A stretch of 64,000 nt of DNA. It comes from Janibacter sp. A1S7. Lineage in GTDB: Bacteria > Actinomycetota > Actinomycetes > Actinomycetales > Dermatophilaceae. Position numbers and translations under genes: made by a program. The stretch spans positions 2,790,001 to 2,854,000 of the forward strand of contig NZ_CP144913.1 in NCBI RefSeq assembly GCF_037198315.1, read 5' to 3'. Each line of letters begins with the position of its first letter. The first letter of the stretch is position 1. Positions 1-7,983 of this stretch are shown here, piece after piece. A model generated the notes under the pieces. The model ran no database searches and was not told where the DNA came from. It saw only the letters and a list, made by a program, of their open reading frames with translations.

Positions 1-273
1 CCTGGCGCTCCTCCGGCCGGAGCCGACGGCCGCGACGTCGCCCTCCTGCGCCCCGTCGTCCGTGGCGCGGGTGGTGTTGGAGGCCCCGGCCCCCTGACCG
101 GCGCCGCCATCGGCCATGCCGTCGATGACGGCGGAGACGAGGTCGAGCTCGGCGGGGTACTCGTGTTCGGCGCGGTCGTACTTCCGCGAGATCGGCCAGA
201 AGACCTCCTCGGCCATGCCGCGGGCCTGGGAGACGAGCGGGCGGAACTTCTTCGGAACCTCGAGATCGATCAT
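1..273 (-). CDS. fadE23: Acyl-CoA dehydrogenase, FadE23-type (partial, 5' end only)
   Basis: The ATG at 271-273 opens a reading frame running off the left edge, so only about 91 N-terminal residues are seen. It begins MIDLEVPKKFRPLVSQARG and continues with an ISRKYDRAEHEYPAELD stretch, which I recognise from the mycobacterial FadE23 (Rv3140) subfamily. A Gly/Ala/Asp-rich segment follows. Family role: FAD-dependent alpha,beta-dehydrogenation of an acyl-CoA, with electrons passed to ETF. It lies 92 bp downstream of a FadE24-type gene on the same strand, the same order as the mycobacterial pair, so they probably form an operon and perhaps a heteromeric enzyme. The catalytic half is outside the window. 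Confidence 0.75.
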   Translation of the reverse strand, partial: MIDLEVPKKFRPLVSQARGMAEEVFWPISRKYDRAEHEYPAELDLVSAVIDGMADGGAGQGAGASNTTRATDDGAQEGDVAAVGSGRRSAR

Positions 274-365
274 TTTGTCGTGTCCTTCGTGTCGTCGGTG
301 GCTGCGAGGCGCGACCGGGGAGGGCCACGGGTCTCGGCCCACGGGAAGTTGAGTGGGAGGACCGC

Positions 366-1691
366 TCAGACGAGCAGCGTGCCCTCGAGTACCCCGGCGC
401 CCCGCAGGTCGCGGTACCAGCGCTCGTTGTCGAACTCCTTGACGAAGCCGTGGCCCCCGAGCAGCTGGACGCCGCTCGAGCCGATCCAGGTGGCGTGCCG
501 CGACACGAGGCTGCGGGCCTGGGCGATCTCGGCGCTCGCGTCCGCACCGCGGTCGAGGAGCGAGGCCGCCTTCCACACCACGAGGCGCAGACCGGCGAGC
601 TCGATGGCGATGTCGGAGACGGTGAAGGCGACGGCCTGGCGATAGCCGATCGGCTCGCCGAAGGCCTTGCGCTCCTTGACGTACTCACTGACCTGGTCGA
701 GGACCGCCTGCGAGGTGCCGACGGCAGCCGCAGCCCACGCCAGACGGGCGCGACGGACGGCGTCGCGGTGGTCCTCGGCGGTGCCGAGCACGTCGCTCTC
801 CGACACGCGAACACCCTCGAGGTGCAGTCGGGCGGTCCGGGCGGCGCGCACGCCCATCGCGGGGTCGTCCTCGACCTGCAGGCCCTCGAGGCCGGCCGTG
901 ACGATGACGAGGCGGGCCTCGCCGTCGATCTCGGCGGAGACGATGAAGAGCTCGGCCTCCTCGGCGCCGGGCACGAGCGCCTTGACGCCGTCGAGGACGA
1001 TGTCGCCACCCTCACGACGGCCCACGGTCCGCAGGGCGAAGGGGTCGAAGAGCACCTGCGACTCCTGCAGCGCCAGGGCGGCGGCCGGCGGGTTCTCCCC
1101 GGCGAACTCGGTCAGGTAGGTGGCCTGCTGCTCCGCGCTCCCGTAGCCGGCGAGCGCGGTGGCCACAGCCGAACGGGCCATGATCGCGGTGGCGATGCCC
1201 ATGTCGCCACGGGCCAGCTCCTCCAGGACGAGGGCGCCGGTGACGGCAGAGCGCTCCTCGGCGATGCCCTCGAGCTCGGCCGGGACCCCGATGAGGTGCA
1301 GACCCATGTCGGCGGCGGCGGTGCGGACCTCGTCCGGAACGGACCGCTCGGTATCGGCAGTGGCGGCAGCGGGCCGGATGACCTCGTCGGCGAGCTCGCG
1401 AGCCACCCCCTGGATCATCTGCTGGTCCTCGGTGGGTGTGAGGTCGAAGGTCTTCTTCGGCTTCGTCGGGGCCGGACGGGCCGGGTCACCGGAGGCCTTC
1501 TTCCTGGCGAAGCCGCGCCCGGCGGCGGTCTGTGCCTTGAAGCCGGTCACGGCACCCTTGTACAGGTACTTCTCGACCCGAGCGCGCACTTCCTTGTCCT
1601 TCAGACCGGGCAGTCCCCCGGCCTTGGCGATGAGACGCAGGCCGATGCGCTGGCCCTTGTCGGCCAGGGTCATCGTTTCACTGGAAGCCAT
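366..1691 (-). CDS. fadE24: Acyl-CoA dehydrogenase, FadE24-type
   Basis: 441 residues from the ATG at 1689-1691. An in-frame extension to 2096 exists but runs back into the pckG start region, so I reject it. A basic leader of about 80 residues precedes the dehydrogenase fold, which starts near TFDLTPTEDQQM. The middle domain contains ESQVLFDPFALR and the C-terminal helical domain QLLGGHGFVKEFDNERWYRD. The protein ends RGAGVLEGTLLV, so the catalytic Glu of the LEGT motif sits a few residues from the C-terminus, as in mycobacterial FadE24 (Rv3139). Role: FAD-dependent first step of beta-oxidation, electrons to ETF; the true substrate is unknown. It is transcribed divergently from pckG and precedes the FadE23-like gene. 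Confidence 0.88.
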   Translation of the reverse strand: MASSETMTLADKGQRIGLRLIAKAGGLPGLKDKEVRARVEKYLYKGAVTGFKAQTAAGRGFARKKASGDPARPAPTKPKKTFDLTPTEDQQMIQGVARELADEVIRPAAATADTERSVPDEVRTAAADMGLHLIGVPAELEGIAEERSAVTGALVLEELARGDMGIATAIMARSAVATALAGYGSAEQQATYLTEFAGENPPAAALALQESQVLFDPFALRTVGRREGGDIVLDGVKALVPGAEEAELFIVSAEIDGEARLVIVTAGLEGLQVEDDPAMGVRAARTARLHLEGVRVSESDVLGTAEDHRDAVRRARLAWAAAAVGTSQAVLDQVSEYVKERKAFGEPIGYRQAVAFTVSDIAIELAGLRLVVWKAASLLDRGADASAEIAQARSLVSRHATWIGSSGVQLLGGHGFVKEFDNERWYRDLRGAGVLEGTLLV

Positions 1692-1729
1692 GGGACTACC
1701 CCTTCGTGTGCGGCAAACCGAAAGTGTTC

Positions 1730-1744
1730 GGTACAGACAGTACC
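1730..1744. promoter_or_regulatory. Inverted repeat between fadE24 and pckG
   Basis: GGTAC-AGACA-GTACC, 5-bp arms around a 5-bp spacer, lies in the 268-bp divergent intergenic region 39 bp upstream of the fadE24 start. It could be an operator for fadE24, but the arms are short and no second copy was noticed. Confidence 0.25.
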
Positions 1745-1959
1745 CGCTACAGCGAGTATCGGTAAACCGGTGAGTCACTACGAGCCCGGGTGATCCGCGG
1801 CACAGCAGCCCGTCACCACGCATTCCGACTGCGCGGGTGATCTCACGCACAAGCGGCCCGTCGCGCCCGGTCCCACCCCTTCTACTGACGGTAGCCTGCC
1901 CACAACGGGAGCCCGAGAGGGAGCACCCGACACCAGAGCACGTGAGAGGGATACAGAGC

Positions 1960-3798
1960 ATGGTCGACGTCGACGCCGCGCTGGATGCGTCAGGCCTCAC
2001 GAACGAGGCTGTCCGCGAGTACGTGAAGCACTGGGCGCAGATCACCCAGCCGGACCGGATCGAGGTGATCGGCGCCGAGGACGACGACCGTCTCATCCAG
2101 GAATGCCTCGAGTCCGGCGAGTTCCAGCCCGCCGGTGAGGGGCGCTACTACTCCCGCTCCTACTCCAAGGACACGGCCCGCTCCGAGGAGCGCACCATCG
2201 TCGCGACCAATGACGAGAAGGACAAGGGCGTCTACAACAACTGGCGTCCGGCCTCCGAGATGAAGGAAAAGCTGACCGAGCTCATGCGCGGCCAGTCCAA
2301 GGGCAAGACGATGTACGTCCTGCCGTACCTGATGTCCCCGAAGGGCAACGAGCTGGCCCAGTGGGCAGCTGGAGTCGAGCTGACCGACAGCCGCCCGGTC
2401 GTGCTGCACATGATGCGGATGTCCCGCGTGGGCGTGGAGCACGTCAACGACCTCCCGGAGCAGGGCAACTTCGTGCGTGCCGTGCACGTCACCGGCGACC
2501 TGGAGAACCTCGGTCAGGGCACCCCCGACGACAAGCGCTACTTCGTCACCGTGGCCGATGAGCGGATGATCCTGCACTTCGGCTCCTCCTACGGTGGCAA
2601 CGCGCTGCTCGGCAAGATCGCCCACGGTCTGCGCCAGGGCGCCTACGACGGCTGGGACACCAGGAAGTTCCTCGCCGAGCAGTACATGCTCATCGGGATC
2701 ACCGACAAGGAGACCGGCAAGCGGTACCACATCACCGGTGGCTTCCCGAGCGCCTCGGGCAAGACCAACCTCGCCATGATGTTGCCGCCGGACGCCATGG
2801 GCGACCGCTACCAGGTCGACTTCTACGGCGACGACATCGCGTGGCTCTGGGTCGACGAGTCGACCGGCAAGCTGATGGGGATGAACCCGGAGTTCGGTGT
2901 CTTCGGTGTCGCCAAGGACACCAACGAGAAGACGAACCCGACCGCTCTGCACTCCACGGACCCGGGCACGAAGGTCATCTTCACCAACGTCGCCTACAAC
3001 CCCAAGCTCGAAGAGGTCTGGTGGGAGGGCCGCACGCCCGAGCCGCCGGCCGACCTGGAGGGGTGGCTGGACTGGAAGGGTCACCCGATCGCCGACCGCG
3101 AGCCGGGCGACGACTCCCCCTGGGCGCACCCGAACAGCCGGTTCACCACGACCCTGGCCAACGTGCCGAACGCCGCCGATGACTTCGACGAGGCCGCCGG
3201 CGTGCCGATCGACGCGATCATCTTCGGTGGTCGCACCCGGGACCGTGAGCCGCTGATCCGCGCGATCCACGACGTCGCCGAGGGCGTCTACGACGGCCTG
3301 ACCCTGGGCGCCGAGGCGACCTTCGCCGCCGAGGGCGTCGAGGGTCAGCTGCGCTACGACCCGATGTCCAACCGGCCCTTCATGGCCTACGGGGAGGGTG
3401 ACTACGCGCGCCACTACCTGGACCTGCTGGCCCAGGTGAAGGACAAGCCGCTCTTCGCGCACGTCAACTGGTTCCAGAAGGACCCGGAGGACGGGCACTA
3501 CGTGTGGCCGGGATTCCGCGAGAACCTGCGTCCGCTCCTGTGGCTGATGCGCCTGAAGGACGGTGAGGTCACCGGTCGCAGCACACCTGTCGGCATCATC
3601 CCGACCGAGGACGAGCTGGACCTCGAGGGCCTCGACCTGCCGCAGGCGGACCTCGACCGGATCCTGTCCATCGACGTGCCGCGCTGGCAGCAGGAGATGG
3701 GCTTCCGAGAGGAGCACCTGAAGCAGTTCGACCGGCTGCCCGAGGAGATCTGGGAGGCCCACCGCCGCGTGTCCGCCGACCTCGACAACGAGGTCTGA
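1960..3798 (+). CDS. pckG: Phosphoenolpyruvate carboxykinase (GTP)
   Basis: 612 residues from the ATG at 1960 (GAGAGGG lies 11-17 bases upstream), a normal length for GTP-type PEPCK. Reaction: oxaloacetate + GTP to PEP + CO2 + GDP, the entry step of gluconeogenesis. Visible motifs: the nucleotide P-loop FPSASGKTN (residues 262-270), the metal-binding GDDIAW, and the guanine-loop region GVFGVAKDTNEKTNPTAL. Odd points: the family's hyper-reactive cysteine of FPSACGKTN is Ser266 here, and the segment usually read as NPEAGFFGVAPGTN is divergent. It stands alone, followed by a strong hairpin. Upstream DNA is shared with divergent fadE24, which makes sense for a cell living on fatty acids. Confidence 0.95.
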   Translation: MVDVDAALDASGLTNEAVREYVKHWAQITQPDRIEVIGAEDDDRLIQECLESGEFQPAGEGRYYSRSYSKDTARSEERTIVATNDEKDKGVYNNWRPASEMKEKLTELMRGQSKGKTMYVLPYLMSPKGNELAQWAAGVELTDSRPVVLHMMRMSRVGVEHVNDLPEQGNFVRAVHVTGDLENLGQGTPDDKRYFVTVADERMILHFGSSYGGNALLGKIAHGLRQGAYDGWDTRKFLAEQYMLIGITDKETGKRYHITGGFPSASGKTNLAMMLPPDAMGDRYQVDFYGDDIAWLWVDESTGKLMGMNPEFGVFGVAKDTNEKTNPTALHSTDPGTKVIFTNVAYNPKLEEVWWEGRTPEPPADLEGWLDWKGHPIADREPGDDSPWAHPNSRFTTTLANVPNAADDFDEAAGVPIDAIIFGGRTRDREPLIRAIHDVAEGVYDGLTLGAEATFAAEGVEGQLRYDPMSNRPFMAYGEGDYARHYLDLLAQVKDKPLFAHVNWFQKDPEDGHYVWPGFRENLRPLLWLMRLKDGEVTGRSTPVGIIPTEDELDLEGLDLPQADLDRILSIDVPRWQQEMGFREEHLKQFDRLPEEIWEAHRRVSADLDNEV

Positions 3799-3810
3799 TC
3801 TGCTTGACCC

Positions 3811-3859
3811 ATGACGAAGGGGGCCGCCCGGGACGATCCCGGGCGGCCCCCTTCGTCAT
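3811..3859. terminator. Perfect 23-bp-stem hairpin after pckG
   Basis: Arms 3811-3833 and 3837-3859 are perfect complements around a 3-base loop. It starts 12 bp after the pckG stop and lies 99 bp beyond the 3' end of the converging TetR gene, so it can serve both. Each arm carries one CGAAGGGGG core. There is no clear T-tract, usual for these high-GC terminators. Confidence 0.85.
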
Positions 3860-3958
3860 GCCCCTCGCGTCACACGCTCGCCGGAGCGGGCCAGGCCTCG
3901 CCCTCATGCGCTGTTGATTCGTGGTGGGTGTCGCGGGGGCCTTCCGCTGCGACCGGGG

Positions 3959-4672
3959 TCATTGGGAGACGGATCGTTCGATGCGGTCGATGAGCGATTC
4001 CAGGCCGATCTCGAATTCTTGCTCGCTGGTGTCCTGGCTGAGTCGGTCCTGCATCCGGCGCACGTGGGGTGACTCGCGCAGATCAAGGTGCCCGTCGCGC
4101 TCAGGGATGGCGGCATCGCCTTCATCGAGGGATTCATCGATCGTGACGATGTGGTGTGCGTGGGTAGCGACCTCCAGGAGCAGGGATCCGACCAGGAAGG
4201 TGGTGAAGACCTTGTAGGCGTCCACGGCCCTGACATCGTCAAAGCCCTTCTCGCTGAGCGTGGCCAGGAAGTGCTCGATCACCTCGAGGCTGCGCAGCGG
4301 TGGCCGCAGCCAGGGTGCTGCGGGATGACGAGTTGCCGCCAGCGGGAACGCGGCCGGGTGGGTCAGTGCGGCTGCGCGAACTTCGTGGGCCAGGGCCTGC
4401 AGGTATCCCTGCCAGGTGCTGAATCCTCTGGCGTCGACCCGGTCGGTGAGCCCGTCCGTCAACCGCTGCGCGACGGCCTCGAGGAGGTCCTCGCGCCCGG
4501 AGACGTACCGGTACAAGGACATCGCCTCGACCCCGAGGGCCTGCCCGGCTCGGCGCATCGTCAGGCCGGGCACCCCATGGGCGTCGATCAGTTCGAGCGC
4601 CGCGTCCACGATGCGTTCGCGGTCCAGCCGGGGGCGGGGTCCTGCAGCCGGCTCGGGTGCCGAGGGGGTCAT
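3959..4672 (-). CDS. TetR/AcrR family transcriptional regulator
   Basis: 237 residues from the ATG at 4670-4672, which has AGGAAAGG 5-12 bases upstream; an ATG 36 bp upstream is possible but less well placed. The N-terminal HTH covers about residues 15-65 (GVPGLTMRRAGQALGVEAMSL then YRYVSGREDLLEAV). The large C-terminal half resembles the tetracycline-repressor ligand domain. It faces a 57-residue gene across 138 bp containing a GTTTAC-ATT-GTAAAC palindrome. A related palindrome sits in the next divergent promoter region, so it probably controls itself, the 57-aa gene, the DUF4235 gene and the YtxH-YihY operon. The ligand is unknown. Confidence 0.85.
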   Translation of the reverse strand: MTPSAPEPAAGPRPRLDRERIVDAALELIDAHGVPGLTMRRAGQALGVEAMSLYRYVSGREDLLEAVAQRLTDGLTDRVDARGFSTWQGYLQALAHEVRAAALTHPAAFPLAATRHPAAPWLRPPLRSLEVIEHFLATLSEKGFDDVRAVDAYKVFTTFLVGSLLLEVATHAHHIVTIDESLDEGDAAIPERDGHLDLRESPHVRRMQDRLSQDTSEQEFEIGLESLIDRIERSVSQ

Positions 4673-4750
4673 CGTGGTCCTTTCCTGGGACGGTGCGGGC
4701 CCGCCCATTGTCCCGGGTCTGCCGGATCGTTGCCATACCGCAGTGCGTGT

Positions 4751-4765
4751 GTTTACATTGTAAAC
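4751..4765. promoter_or_regulatory. Palindromic operator, copy 1
   Basis: GTTTACATTGTAAAC is a perfect palindrome (6-bp arms, 3-bp centre) between the TetR gene (start 4672) and the 57-aa gene (start 4811). Size and placement suit autoregulation by the adjacent TetR. A 12/15 match occurs at 5464-5478. Confidence 0.65.
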
Positions 4766-4810
4766 CCCCGGCGTGGGTTGCTGGATCCATCATTCAGAAG
4801 GAGATCGCTC

Positions 4811-4984
4811 ATGCAGATCGACAAGCAGAAGATCATGGACCTGCTCACGGACCGGGGGGACGAGGCCAAGGCGAAGCAGGCGGACTCCGACCTGCCCGAC
4901 CAGGTGGACACCGACGAGCACCGTGGCGCGCTGGAGAAGCTGGGGGTCAGCCCTGCTGATCTGGCCGGCAGATTCAGTCTCTGA
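4811..4984 (+). CDS. Small acidic protein, 57 aa, unknown
   Basis: ATG at 4811 preceded by AAGGAG (4798-4803), an excellent ribosome site. The product is short, soluble and highly charged: MQIDKQKIMDLLTDRGDEAK at the start, a KQADSDLPDQVDTDEH middle, and a C-terminal LEKLGVSPADLAGRF that resembles a small helical motif. No transmembrane segment. I do not recognise the family. It is divergent from the TetR regulator with the operator between them, and ends in a hairpin shared with the converging DUF4235 gene. Context suggests it belongs to the same envelope-stress-like regulon as the downstream membrane genes; its function is unknown. Confidence 0.7.
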   Translation: MQIDKQKIMDLLTDRGDEAKAKQADSDLPDQVDTDEHRGALEKLGVSPADLAGRFSL

Positions 4985-4995
4985 CCCCGAGACCC

Positions 4996-5040
4996 CCCGT
5001 GGTGGGCGAACCCAAGGACTGCGGGTTCGCCCACCACGGG
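4996..5040. terminator. Bidirectional terminator hairpin
   Basis: 18-bp perfect stem (4996-5013 with 5023-5040), 9-base loop, between the convergent 57-aa and DUF4235 genes. Confidence 0.8.
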
Positions 5041-5104
5041 TTTGAGGGTCGGCAACTCCGACCGAGCTCGAACCTGCGGTGGCAGGGTCGAGATGGGGGG
5101 CGGG

Positions 5105-5377
5105 TCAGGAAGTGGCGGACTCCGGCAGGCGCCCCTTGCGCTTGGCGTAGGCCTGGGTGGACTTGTGGTTGACCATGATCCTGGCCAGCTGCACGACCGC
5201 CCCGGAGACGAGGGCGAAGGCGATCGCCTCTGCCCAGTCGACCTCCGGGTCCTCCGGGTTGTTCGGGACGGTGCCGTCGGTGACCAGCGCCCACGCCTTC
5301 TCGATGACCTTTCTGGCCATGATCCCGCCGCCGATGGCGGCGGCGGTGGTGGCCAGGCTCCAGATCTTCTCGCTCAT
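5105..5377 (-). CDS. DUF4235 membrane protein
   Basis: 90 residues from the ATG at 5375-5377 with AAGGG upstream. The pattern of an N-terminal hydrophobic helix (LATTAAAIGGGIMARKVIEK), WALVTDGTVPNNPEDPEVDW in the middle, a second helix (AIAFALVSGAVVQLARIMVN) and a basic tail ending AKRKGRLPE is that of the DUF4235 family of small actinobacterial membrane proteins. The biochemical role is unknown. It is divergent from the YtxH-holin-DUF3618-YihY operon across a 167-bp spacer containing operator copy 2, so the two units are probably co-regulated. Members of this family often occur beside DUF3618 and DUF1469 genes, as here. Confidence 0.85.
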   Translation of the reverse strand: MSEKIWSLATTAAAIGGGIMARKVIEKAWALVTDGTVPNNPEDPEVDWAEAIAFALVSGAVVQLARIMVNHKSTQAYAKRKGRLPESATS

Positions 5378-5463
5378 GATGACTGCCCTTCAGTGCTTCG
5401 GGTGCGGTTCGGGTGCAGACAACCGCAAAAAGGTACTTGCAGCGGAGCTGCCTTGCCTTGTAA

Positions 5464-5478
5464 GTTTACACAGTAAGC
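5464..5478. promoter_or_regulatory. Palindromic operator, copy 2
   Basis: GTTTACACAGTAAGC matches the 4751 palindrome at 12 of 15 positions and lies midway between the divergent DUF4235 gene (start 5377) and the YtxH-like operon (start 5545). It is likely bound by the same TetR. Confidence 0.55.
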
Positions 5479-5544
5479 GCAGCGTGGCAATGCCGCGGAC
5501 ACCGCGTGACCCGCCTGTGAACAGCAATCAGTGAGGGATGGACG

Positions 5545-5886
5545 ATGAGCAAAATCACGATGGCAGTGGCCTTCGGAACCGGGTATGTCCTGGGTGCGCG
5601 AGCGGGGCGCGGACGCTATGAGCAACTGCGTGATCGCGCGCAGGAGTGGTGGACGAACCCGAAGGTGCAACGGCAGGCGCGCAAGGTCCAGGAGCAGGCC
5701 AAGCAGGTGCCCGGACAGGCCAAGGAGCGCCTGCCCGAGTCGATGGGCGGGACCTCTTCGTCGCAGCAGGGCGCTGCGGGCCCGGGTGAGAGTGCGGCCG
5801 GGGGCTCGTGGTCCTCGGACACCACCGGTTCGGCCGATCCGGTCACGGGCGAGACGGACCTTGCCGGTGGGCAGCACCGTGGCTGA
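5545..5886 (+). CDS. YtxH-like membrane-anchored protein
   Basis: 113 residues. A short N-terminal hydrophobic segment (MSKITMAVAFGTGYVLGARA) ends in the GARAGRGRYEQLRDRA signature common in small actinobacterial YtxH-type proteins. An amphipathic Gln/Lys-rich helix (KVQRQARKVQEQAKQVPGQA) follows, then a Ser/Gly-rich tail. Probably a membrane-tethered stress or envelope protein; its role is unknown. First gene of a four-gene operon: its stop overlaps the GTG start of the holin-like gene by 8 bp. Operator copy 2 lies 66 bp upstream. Confidence 0.75.
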   Translation: MSKITMAVAFGTGYVLGARAGRGRYEQLRDRAQEWWTNPKVQRQARKVQEQAKQVPGQAKERLPESMGGTSSSQQGAAGPGESAAGGSWSSDTTGSADPVTGETDLAGGQHRG

Positions 5887-6328
5887 GCCGATGCAACCAC
5901 GCACGGATGATGCCGTGACCAGGCAGCCGCGCACCGATGATGCCTCGACCGGGGAACTGATCTCCCGGCTGAGCGAGCAGACGAGCACGCTGATCCGCGA
6001 CGAGATGCGTTTGGCGCAGGCCGAGCTCAGCGCCAAGGCCAAGCACGCCGGCGTCGGTGTGGGCATGTTCGGCGCGGGTGGGCTGCTGGCCTTCTTCGGC
6101 GGGGCGGTCCTGGTCGCGACCGCCATCCTGGCCCTGGCGCTGGTGTTGCCGGCATGGGCCGCGGCACTGATCGTTGGGGTGGTGCTCCTGGTGGCTGCCG
6201 CCCTCGTGTCGGTGCTGGGCAAGAAGCAGGTCGAGCAGGCCACGCCGCTGAAGCCCGAGCGGGCGATGGCAAGCGCCCAGCGTGATGTCACCGAGGTCAA
6301 GGAGGCGAGCAGCCGTGAGCACGACTGA
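5879..6328 (+). CDS. Phage holin superfamily III-like (DUF1469) membrane protein
   Basis: 149 residues from GTG 5879; the ATG at 5891 is an alternative start. An N-terminal amphipathic helix (GELISRLSEQTSTLIRDEMR, then LAQAELSAKAKHAG) precedes two transmembrane helices (about residues 60-85 and 90-112) separated by a short turn. This is the classic layout of the PF07332 family. Such proteins are not true phage holins; they are chromosomal membrane proteins usually found with DUF3618 and YtxH-like partners, exactly as here. Translationally coupled to both neighbours by overlaps (8 bp upstream, 14 bp downstream). Function unknown, probably envelope or cell-size related. Confidence 0.82.
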   Translation: MAEPMQPRTDDAVTRQPRTDDASTGELISRLSEQTSTLIRDEMRLAQAELSAKAKHAGVGVGMFGAGGLLAFFGGAVLVATAILALALVLPAWAAALIVGVVLLVAAALVSVLGKKQVEQATPLKPERAMASAQRDVTEVKEASSREHD

Positions 6329-6695
6329 ACCCCACGAGTGGGCGACCGACGAACCCTCTGGTCACGAGTCGTCGCATGACGAGTTGAGCCAGGACCCGGG
6401 CGAGATCGAGACCGAGATCGCTCGGCACCGCGAGGATCTGGGCGCCACCGTCGATGAGCTGACCGAACGCCTGGACGTGAAGAAGCAGGCCAAGAACCAG
6501 ATCGCCGACCTGAAGACCCAGGCCAAGAGCCGGGCAGCGGACCTCCAGGCCCAGGGGGCCAACCGGGCACAGAGCCTACGCCGGGGCTTCCAGCGCGCTG
6601 ACCACGCTGAGTTGACCGCCTTGGGCGCACGAGCGCTCGCGGGCGTTGCCGCCGTGGGACTGCTGGTCGTGGTGGTCCGGCGGGTGCGCAGATGA
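6315..6695 (+). CDS. DUF3618 domain protein
   Basis: 126 residues from GTG 6315, chosen because it overlaps the preceding gene by 14 bp and begins the conserved part soon after. The DUF3618 signature is clear: DPGEIETEIARHREDLGATV followed by DELTERLDVKKQAK. A Lys/Ala/Gln-rich probable coiled helix follows, then one C-terminal transmembrane helix (GARALAGVAAVGLLVVVVRR). It is therefore a C-tail-anchored cytoplasmic coiled protein. The stop overlaps the start of the YihY gene (ATGA). Function unknown; it travels with the holin-like gene. Confidence 0.82.
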   Translation: MSTTEPHEWATDEPSGHESSHDELSQDPGEIETEIARHREDLGATVDELTERLDVKKQAKNQIADLKTQAKSRAADLQAQGANRAQSLRRGFQRADHAELTALGARALAGVAAVGLLVVVVRRVRR

Positions 6696-7759
6696 GCGCC
6701 AGAGCCGACCAGGAGCGCACCCGACGAGGCGCGCCTCACCCCGAGCACGACGACAAACCGTCCACCCCGAGCAAGGTCACCGGCTCGGGGTGGAAGTACA
6801 CCGGGCGCAAGGCCTTCCGGGAGTTCCTCGATGACCAGTGCACCGATCTGGCGGCTGCGCTGACCTACTACTCGGTGCTGGCGGCGTTCCCGGCGCTGAT
6901 CGCGATCTTCTCGTTGCTGGGACTCGTCGGGCAGAGCCAGAGCACGGTCGATGCGGTCATGCCGGTGCTGGAGCAGGTCCTGGGCAGCTCGGCGACGCAG
7001 ACGCTGGAGCCGGTGGTCAGCTCGTTGGCCAGTGCCCCGGGAGCCGGCCTGGCGCTGATCCTGGGTCTGGCCACCGCGCTGTGGTCGGCCTCGGGCTATG
7101 TCACCGCCTTCAGCCGGGCGATGAACCGGGTCTACGAGATCGGCGAGGGGCGCCCCATCTGGAAGCTGCGCCCGATCATGCTGCTGATCACCCTGGTCAT
7201 GGTCGTGCTGGTGGTGCTCGTCGCGCTGATGCTCGTGCTCTCCGGCCCGGCCGCCCAGGCCGTCGGCGACCTCATCGGCCTGGGCTCGGCCGCGCTGAGC
7301 GTGTGGAGCATCGCCAAGTGGCCGCTCGTGCTGGTCCTGGTGATGCTGATCGTGGCGATGCTGTACTACACCACCCCGAACGTGAAGCAGCCGAAGTTCC
7401 GCTGGATCAGCGTCGGCGCCGCCATCGCGATCCTGGTGTGGATCCTCGTCTCGATCGCCTTCGGCATCTACATCGCCACCGTCGCCAGCTACGGCAGCAC
7501 CTACGGCTCCTTCGCCGGAGTGATCATCTTCCTGCTGTGGCTGTGGATCACCAACCTGGCGCTGCTGTTCGGAGCCGAGGTCGACGCCGAGCTCGAACGC
7601 TCCCGCGAGCTGATCGCCGGCATCGAGGCCGAACGCGACATCCAACTCCCCCTCCGCGACGACACCAAGATCGTCAAGGACGCCGACAAGGACCAGCAGG
7701 ACATCGACAAGGGCGCCGCCCTGCGCCGCAGCGCCGGACGCACCACCGACACGGAGTAA
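6692..7759 (+). CDS. YihY/BrkB family integral membrane protein
   Basis: 355 residues, ATGA overlap with the DUF3618 gene. The family hallmarks DDQCTDLAAALTYYSVLAAF (about residues 46-65), WSASGYVTAFSRAMNRVYE, and the C-terminal SYGSTYGSFAGVIIFLLWLW then ITNLALLFGAEVDAEL are all present, with about six transmembrane helices. A polar 50-residue N-terminus and a charged C-terminal tail extend the core. The family was once called ribonuclease BN by mistake; its real role is unproven. Last gene of the operon likely controlled by the TetR at 4 kb. Confidence 0.9.
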   Translation: MSARADQERTRRGAPHPEHDDKPSTPSKVTGSGWKYTGRKAFREFLDDQCTDLAAALTYYSVLAAFPALIAIFSLLGLVGQSQSTVDAVMPVLEQVLGSSATQTLEPVVSSLASAPGAGLALILGLATALWSASGYVTAFSRAMNRVYEIGEGRPIWKLRPIMLLITLVMVVLVVLVALMLVLSGPAAQAVGDLIGLGSAALSVWSIAKWPLVLVLVMLIVAMLYYTTPNVKQPKFRWISVGAAIAILVWILVSIAFGIYIATVASYGSTYGSFAGVIIFLLWLWITNLALLFGAEVDAELERSRELIAGIEAERDIQLPLRDDTKIVKDADKDQQDIDKGAALRRSAGRTTDTE

Positions 7760-7919
7760 CCAGTACGCCTCCGGTCGGGATTTCATCCCGGCGAGCGGAC
7801 GGGCACCCATCGTGGGCAGACATCAGGAACGTCCGCGCGCACCTCGCGACCCCGACGGCTCCCAGTGTGGCTCCCACGGTGCCTCAGGAGCCTCTTGAGG
7901 TCCGGGCTCATGGAGAACC

Positions 7920-7964
7920 ACGAAGGCCCCAGACGCTGCGTTTCCGCTGGTCTGGGGCCTTCGT
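7920..7964 (-). terminator. Hairpin downstream of tRNA-Arg
   Basis: 15-bp perfect stem (7920-7934 with 7950-7964), placed 20 bp past the 3' end of the minus-strand tRNA-Arg. The rest of 7760-7919 shows no gene. Confidence 0.75.
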
Positions 7965-7983
7965 TGTCTGTCTCAACACAGAG

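Noticed and set aside
450..1793. Long plus-strand frame opposite fadE24
   Set aside because: No domain, no ribosome site; the minus strand is an obvious acyl-CoA dehydrogenase.
5879..6328. Prophage remnant suggested by the holin-like genes (also 44894-45286)
   Set aside because: Both families are common chromosomal membrane proteins of actinobacteria; no other phage gene is present.
7760..7919. Possible integration scar beside tRNA-Arg
   Set aside because: The segment has short open frames and small inverted repeats but no integrase-like motif and no duplicated tRNA end.
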